In this document: one piece after another, positions 61,600 through 64,000 of the stretch
Layout: each line of letters starts with the position of its first letter
Numbering within the stretch: position 1 is the first letter of the stretch
DNA from: Spirosoma endbachense
GTDB lineage: Bacteria > Bacteroidota > Bacteroidia > Cytophagales > Spirosomataceae
Direction: 5' to 3'
Assembly (NCBI RefSeq): GCF_010233585.1
Contig: NZ_CP045997.1
Coordinates: forward strand, 5,750,621 to 5,814,620
Length of the DNA: 64,000 nt
Notes under the pieces: model-generated
What the model saw: the letters and a program-made list of their open reading frames with translations, nothing else
Databases searched by the model: none
What the model was told of the DNA's origin: nothing
Program-made: the position numbers and the translations under genes

Positions 61600-63027
61600 A
61601 TGAAAAACCTTCTGCTTGGCTTAACTTTTCTGCTTACAATCTCCGGGTTTACGTATGCCCAAAAGCAGAACGTCGATGTACTGATCAAGTCGGGTTCGCT
61701 GATTGATGTGCGAACAGGCACCATTCTGACAAAGAAACTGATCGCTACCCGTGGGAAAACCATCGTAGGCGTATTCGATGAATCGCAACTGAAGAATTTC
61801 CAGGCGAAAACGATTGTCGATGCAACCGGGAAGTTTATCATTCCGGGCCTTTGGGATATGCACGTCCATTTTGGCGGGGGCGATACATTGATTGAGGAGA
61901 ATAAAAATCTCTTTCCGTTGTACATTGCTCACGGAATTACGGGCATTCGCGATGCCGCGGCCGATCTGAGCCCGTCCGTTCTAAAATGGCGCGATCAGAT
62001 TGCAAAAGACGAGCTGACAGGTCCAACCCTGTTTACATCGGGCCCAAAACTGGAAGGGTATAAATCGAGCTGGATAGGTGATATTGAAGTCAGTACAAAG
62101 CCTGAGGTAGATAAAATGCTCGACTCCCTCCAAGGGCTAAAGGTCGATTTCGTGAAAATCACCGATAATGCCATCAAGCCGGATATCTATCTGTATATTC
62201 TTCAGGAAGCCAAAAAACGGGGCATGAAAACTTCGGGCCACGTACCATTTGCCCTGACAATGGATCAGGTTTCTTCGGCTGGTCTGGGTTCGGTAGAGCA
62301 TATGAGCTATGTGCTTAAAGCGGGGTCGACGCGCGATAAGGAAGTTGCCGAAAAGGTAATGTCGGGTCAGTTGACAACCCGGTTGGCTTCTCCAATGATT
62401 ACGCAGAGTTTTGATGAAGCAACCGCTCTGGCCGTTTACCGACGGATGGCTAAAAATGGTACGTTCGTTGTGCCAACGCTCACGATCAGCCGGACAATTG
62501 CGTTTCTGGATCAGGACAACCATCAGCAGGATAGCTACTTACAATACATCGGGCAGGGCTTAAAAAACACCTATGCCTGGCGGGTAAGTCGGGTGGCTAA
62601 AGATAGTCCCGACGCTATTGCCGAGCGGCACGCCCTCTACGAAAAAACCAGTTCACTACTTCCGCTGTTGCATAAAGCGGGAGTGACGATCATGGCCGGA
62701 ACCGATGCGGGCTTTTTGAATTCCTATGTATATCCGGGTGTCGGTCTGCATCACGAACTTGCCTATTTCGTAAAAGCCGGACTTACACCGCTGCAAGCTC
62801 TTCAGTCAGCCATTATTCCGGGACCAGTTTTCTTAGGAAAGACAGCCACGTTTGGCGCTATTGCCACGGGTAAAAGTGCCGATATAGTGTTGCTCGACAA
62901 AAATCCACTGGAGACTATTGAGGCTACCCAGGCCATTCATACGGTTATTTTGCGAGGAACCGTGTATGATCGAAAGGCGTTGGATGGTTTACTGGCCGAA
63001 GCGAAGAAGAAAGCCAGCAAGTACTAA
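61600..63027 (+). CDS. Secreted amidohydrolase-family protein
   Basis: The 475-residue protein has a signal peptide (MKNLLLGLTFLLTISGFTYAQ). Metal ligands of the amidohydrolase barrel are His88 and His90 in WDMHVHF, His in SGHVPF, His in SVEHMSY and Asp in MAGTDAGF. Parts such as FIIPGLWDMHVHFGG and GKSADIVLLDKNPLE are typical of imidazolonepropionase/prolidase-like secreted enzymes. The substrate is unknown (perhaps a dipeptide or cyclic imide). Its stop overlaps the murI start by one base, so the two are co-translated. Confidence 0.9.
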   Translation: MKNLLLGLTFLLTISGFTYAQKQNVDVLIKSGSLIDVRTGTILTKKLIATRGKTIVGVFDESQLKNFQAKTIVDATGKFIIPGLWDMHVHFGGGDTLIEENKNLFPLYIAHGITGIRDAAADLSPSVLKWRDQIAKDELTGPTLFTSGPKLEGYKSSWIGDIEVSTKPEVDKMLDSLQGLKVDFVKITDNAIKPDIYLYILQEAKKRGMKTSGHVPFALTMDQVSSAGLGSVEHMSYVLKAGSTRDKEVAEKVMSGQLTTRLASPMITQSFDEATALAVYRRMAKNGTFVVPTLTISRTIAFLDQDNHQQDSYLQYIGQGLKNTYAWRVSRVAKDSPDAIAERHALYEKTSSLLPLLHKAGVTIMAGTDAGFLNSYVYPGVGLHHELAYFVKAGLTPLQALQSAIIPGPVFLGKTATFGAIATGKSADIVLLDKNPLETIEATQAIHTVILRGTVYDRKALDGLLAEAKKKASKY

Positions 63028-63869
63028 TGATAGTATCCTCACAACCCATTGGTGTATTTGATTCGGGTTACGGTGGCCTGACCGTTCTGCGCGAAATTGT
63101 GCATAAGCTTCCGCAGTACGATTACATTTATCTGGGCGATAACGCCCGGACACCCTACGGCACCAGATCCTTCGATACAGTTTATCACTATACCCTCGAA
63201 TGTGTCCGGCATCTTTTTGATCGGGGCTGCCGACTGGTCGTTCTGGCCTGCAACACGGCTTCGGCCAAAGCCCTGCGCAATATTCAGCAACTTGATTTAC
63301 CGATGCAAGCTCCCGGTCTGGATGGACCAAGCAGGCGCGTATTGGGTGTTATCCGGCCAACGACAGAGGTCATTGGCAATTACTCGCAAACAGGTCATGT
63401 TGGTATCCTGGCGACGCGCGGAACCGTCACGTCGGAGTCATACGTAGTCGAGATTGACAAGTTTTTTCCGGAGTTACAGGTATTTCAGGAAGCTTGCCCG
63501 ATGTGGGTGCCCCTGGTCGAAAATGGCGAATATGCCAGTTCCGGAGCCGATTACTTCGTGAAGCAACACATGGATCGGTTAATGGCTCAATCGTCGTCAA
63601 TTGACACGATTCTATTAGCCTGTACGCATTATCCGCTCTTACTCAACAAAATCCGGCAGTATGCACCCGCCAATACCACGATTTTAAGTCAGGGCGGTAT
63701 TGTAGCCGATAGCCTGGCCGATTACCTGAATCGCCATCCTGAAATCGAAGCGCAATGCAGCCAGTATGGTCACCGAACGTTCCTGACCACCGACTCAACG
63801 GAGGATTTTGACCGTCAGGCTACCGTTTTTTATGGAGAGCCTGTTCGGTCCGAACATTTATCCCTGTAG
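63027..63869 (+). CDS. murI: Glutamate racemase
   Basis: The 280-residue enzyme has Asp/Glu racemase motifs: GVFDSGYGGLTVLREI (Asp12, Ser13), YLGDNARTPYG, VVLACNTASA with catalytic Cys75, and LLACTHYPLL with Cys199. It makes D-glutamate for peptidoglycan. A short insertion after RNIQQLD (MQAPGLDGPSRR) sits where Bacteroidota forms often have one. Start and upstream stop overlap as TAATG. A short AT hairpin follows at 63875-63894. Confidence 0.95.
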   Translation: MIVSSQPIGVFDSGYGGLTVLREIVHKLPQYDYIYLGDNARTPYGTRSFDTVYHYTLECVRHLFDRGCRLVVLACNTASAKALRNIQQLDLPMQAPGLDGPSRRVLGVIRPTTEVIGNYSQTGHVGILATRGTVTSESYVVEIDKFFPELQVFQEACPMWVPLVENGEYASSGADYFVKQHMDRLMAQSSSIDTILLACTHYPLLLNKIRQYAPANTTILSQGGIVADSLADYLNRHPEIEAQCSQYGHRTFLTTDSTEDFDRQATVFYGEPVRSEHLSL

Positions 63870-63874
63870 GGATT

Positions 63875-63894
63875 AATATAGTGCTCCCTATATT
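63875..63894. other. Short AT-rich hairpin after murI
   Basis: AATATAG (63875-63881) pairs with CTATATT (63888-63894), followed later by T-rich sequence. It is a possible weak terminator. No gene is visible from 63870 to 64000. Confidence 0.35.
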
Positions 63895-64000
63895 TAGGAC
63901 CAGTTTTTGCTTTTTTTAATTGAGGTTTTCCGATTCTACGTCGACTTGCAAAGGAGTACAGTACACCTCAGCAGGTGTTTTTCTAGCCAGACCTTGATGG

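Noticed and set aside
1..64000. tRNA, rRNA, CRISPR arrays, riboswitches and prophage
   Set aside because: I looked in all gaps for cloverleaf motifs, regular repeat-spacer runs, known riboswitch cores and phage genes and found none. Reading by eye can miss a weak case.

Overview
The window reads as chromosomal DNA from a Bacteroidota species, most likely a Cytophagales member close to Spirosoma (the genus is inferred from gene style, not proven). The signs are: a TonB-dependent receptor with an N-terminal carboxypeptidase-like domain; TPR-membrane-HTH regulators; SusC-era style lipoproteins and CarboxypepD_reg proteins; a THX small ribosomal protein; TAnnTTTG-like -7 promoter boxes; and no clear Shine-Dalgarno sequences before most starts. 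Most genes look about 50% GC, with two visibly AT-rich patches (about 7860-8630 and 56530-57800). I see no rRNA, tRNA, CRISPR array, prophage or complete transposase gene.

Layout. 1-3907 (minus): a signalling set of an FHA/transmembrane/trypsin-like protein, a Ser/Thr kinase and a PP2C phosphatase that runs off the left edge. 4252-11247: a TPR histidine kinase, a DUF1080 hydrolase, an AT-rich unknown, a small membrane protein, a NarL-type response regulator and an M48 peptidase. 11486-16990: a surface glycan group with three GT4 glycosyltransferases and an MsbA-like ABC exporter. 17369-21278: a DUF606 transporter, a lipoprotein, an OmpA-family protein and lpxH. 21308-28716 (minus): a probable phytate/phosphate acquisition locus with a TPR-HTH regulator, TonB receptor, beta-helix lipoprotein and beta-propeller phytase. 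28878-43089: Lrp regulator facing an MFS exporter, cdsA-DUF2007-CPBP, two neighbouring LytS-type kinases, dusB, a FrnE-like DsbA protein, an O-methyltransferase, a DMT exporter, a biotin carrier protein, pyrH and frr. 43243-56217: DinB, VOC, AraC, Crp/Fnr, a YfhO-like membrane protein, THX, DUF4377, GH43, dprA, a PhoX-like protein and a di-haem peroxidase. 56547-63869: AT-rich DinB and HD genes, MerR, alaS, a Doc-type toxin-antitoxin pair with a frameshifted toxin, an amidohydrolase and murI.

The most unusual content lies between and at the ends of genes. There are (i) a roughly 100-bp MITE-like element in three copies, with terminal inverted repeats and an internal stem that shows a compensatory base change; (ii) a roughly 130-160-bp double-hairpin repeat in three copies plus a remnant; (iii) very long perfect hairpins (25-33 bp arms), two of which share a GTGCCACGGTT core; and (iv) cases where such hairpins form part of coding sequence, as at the C-terminus of the TPR-HTH regulator and inside the antitoxin gene. 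The FHA-protease/kinase/phosphatase set at the left edge is the best candidate for a less described protein system.
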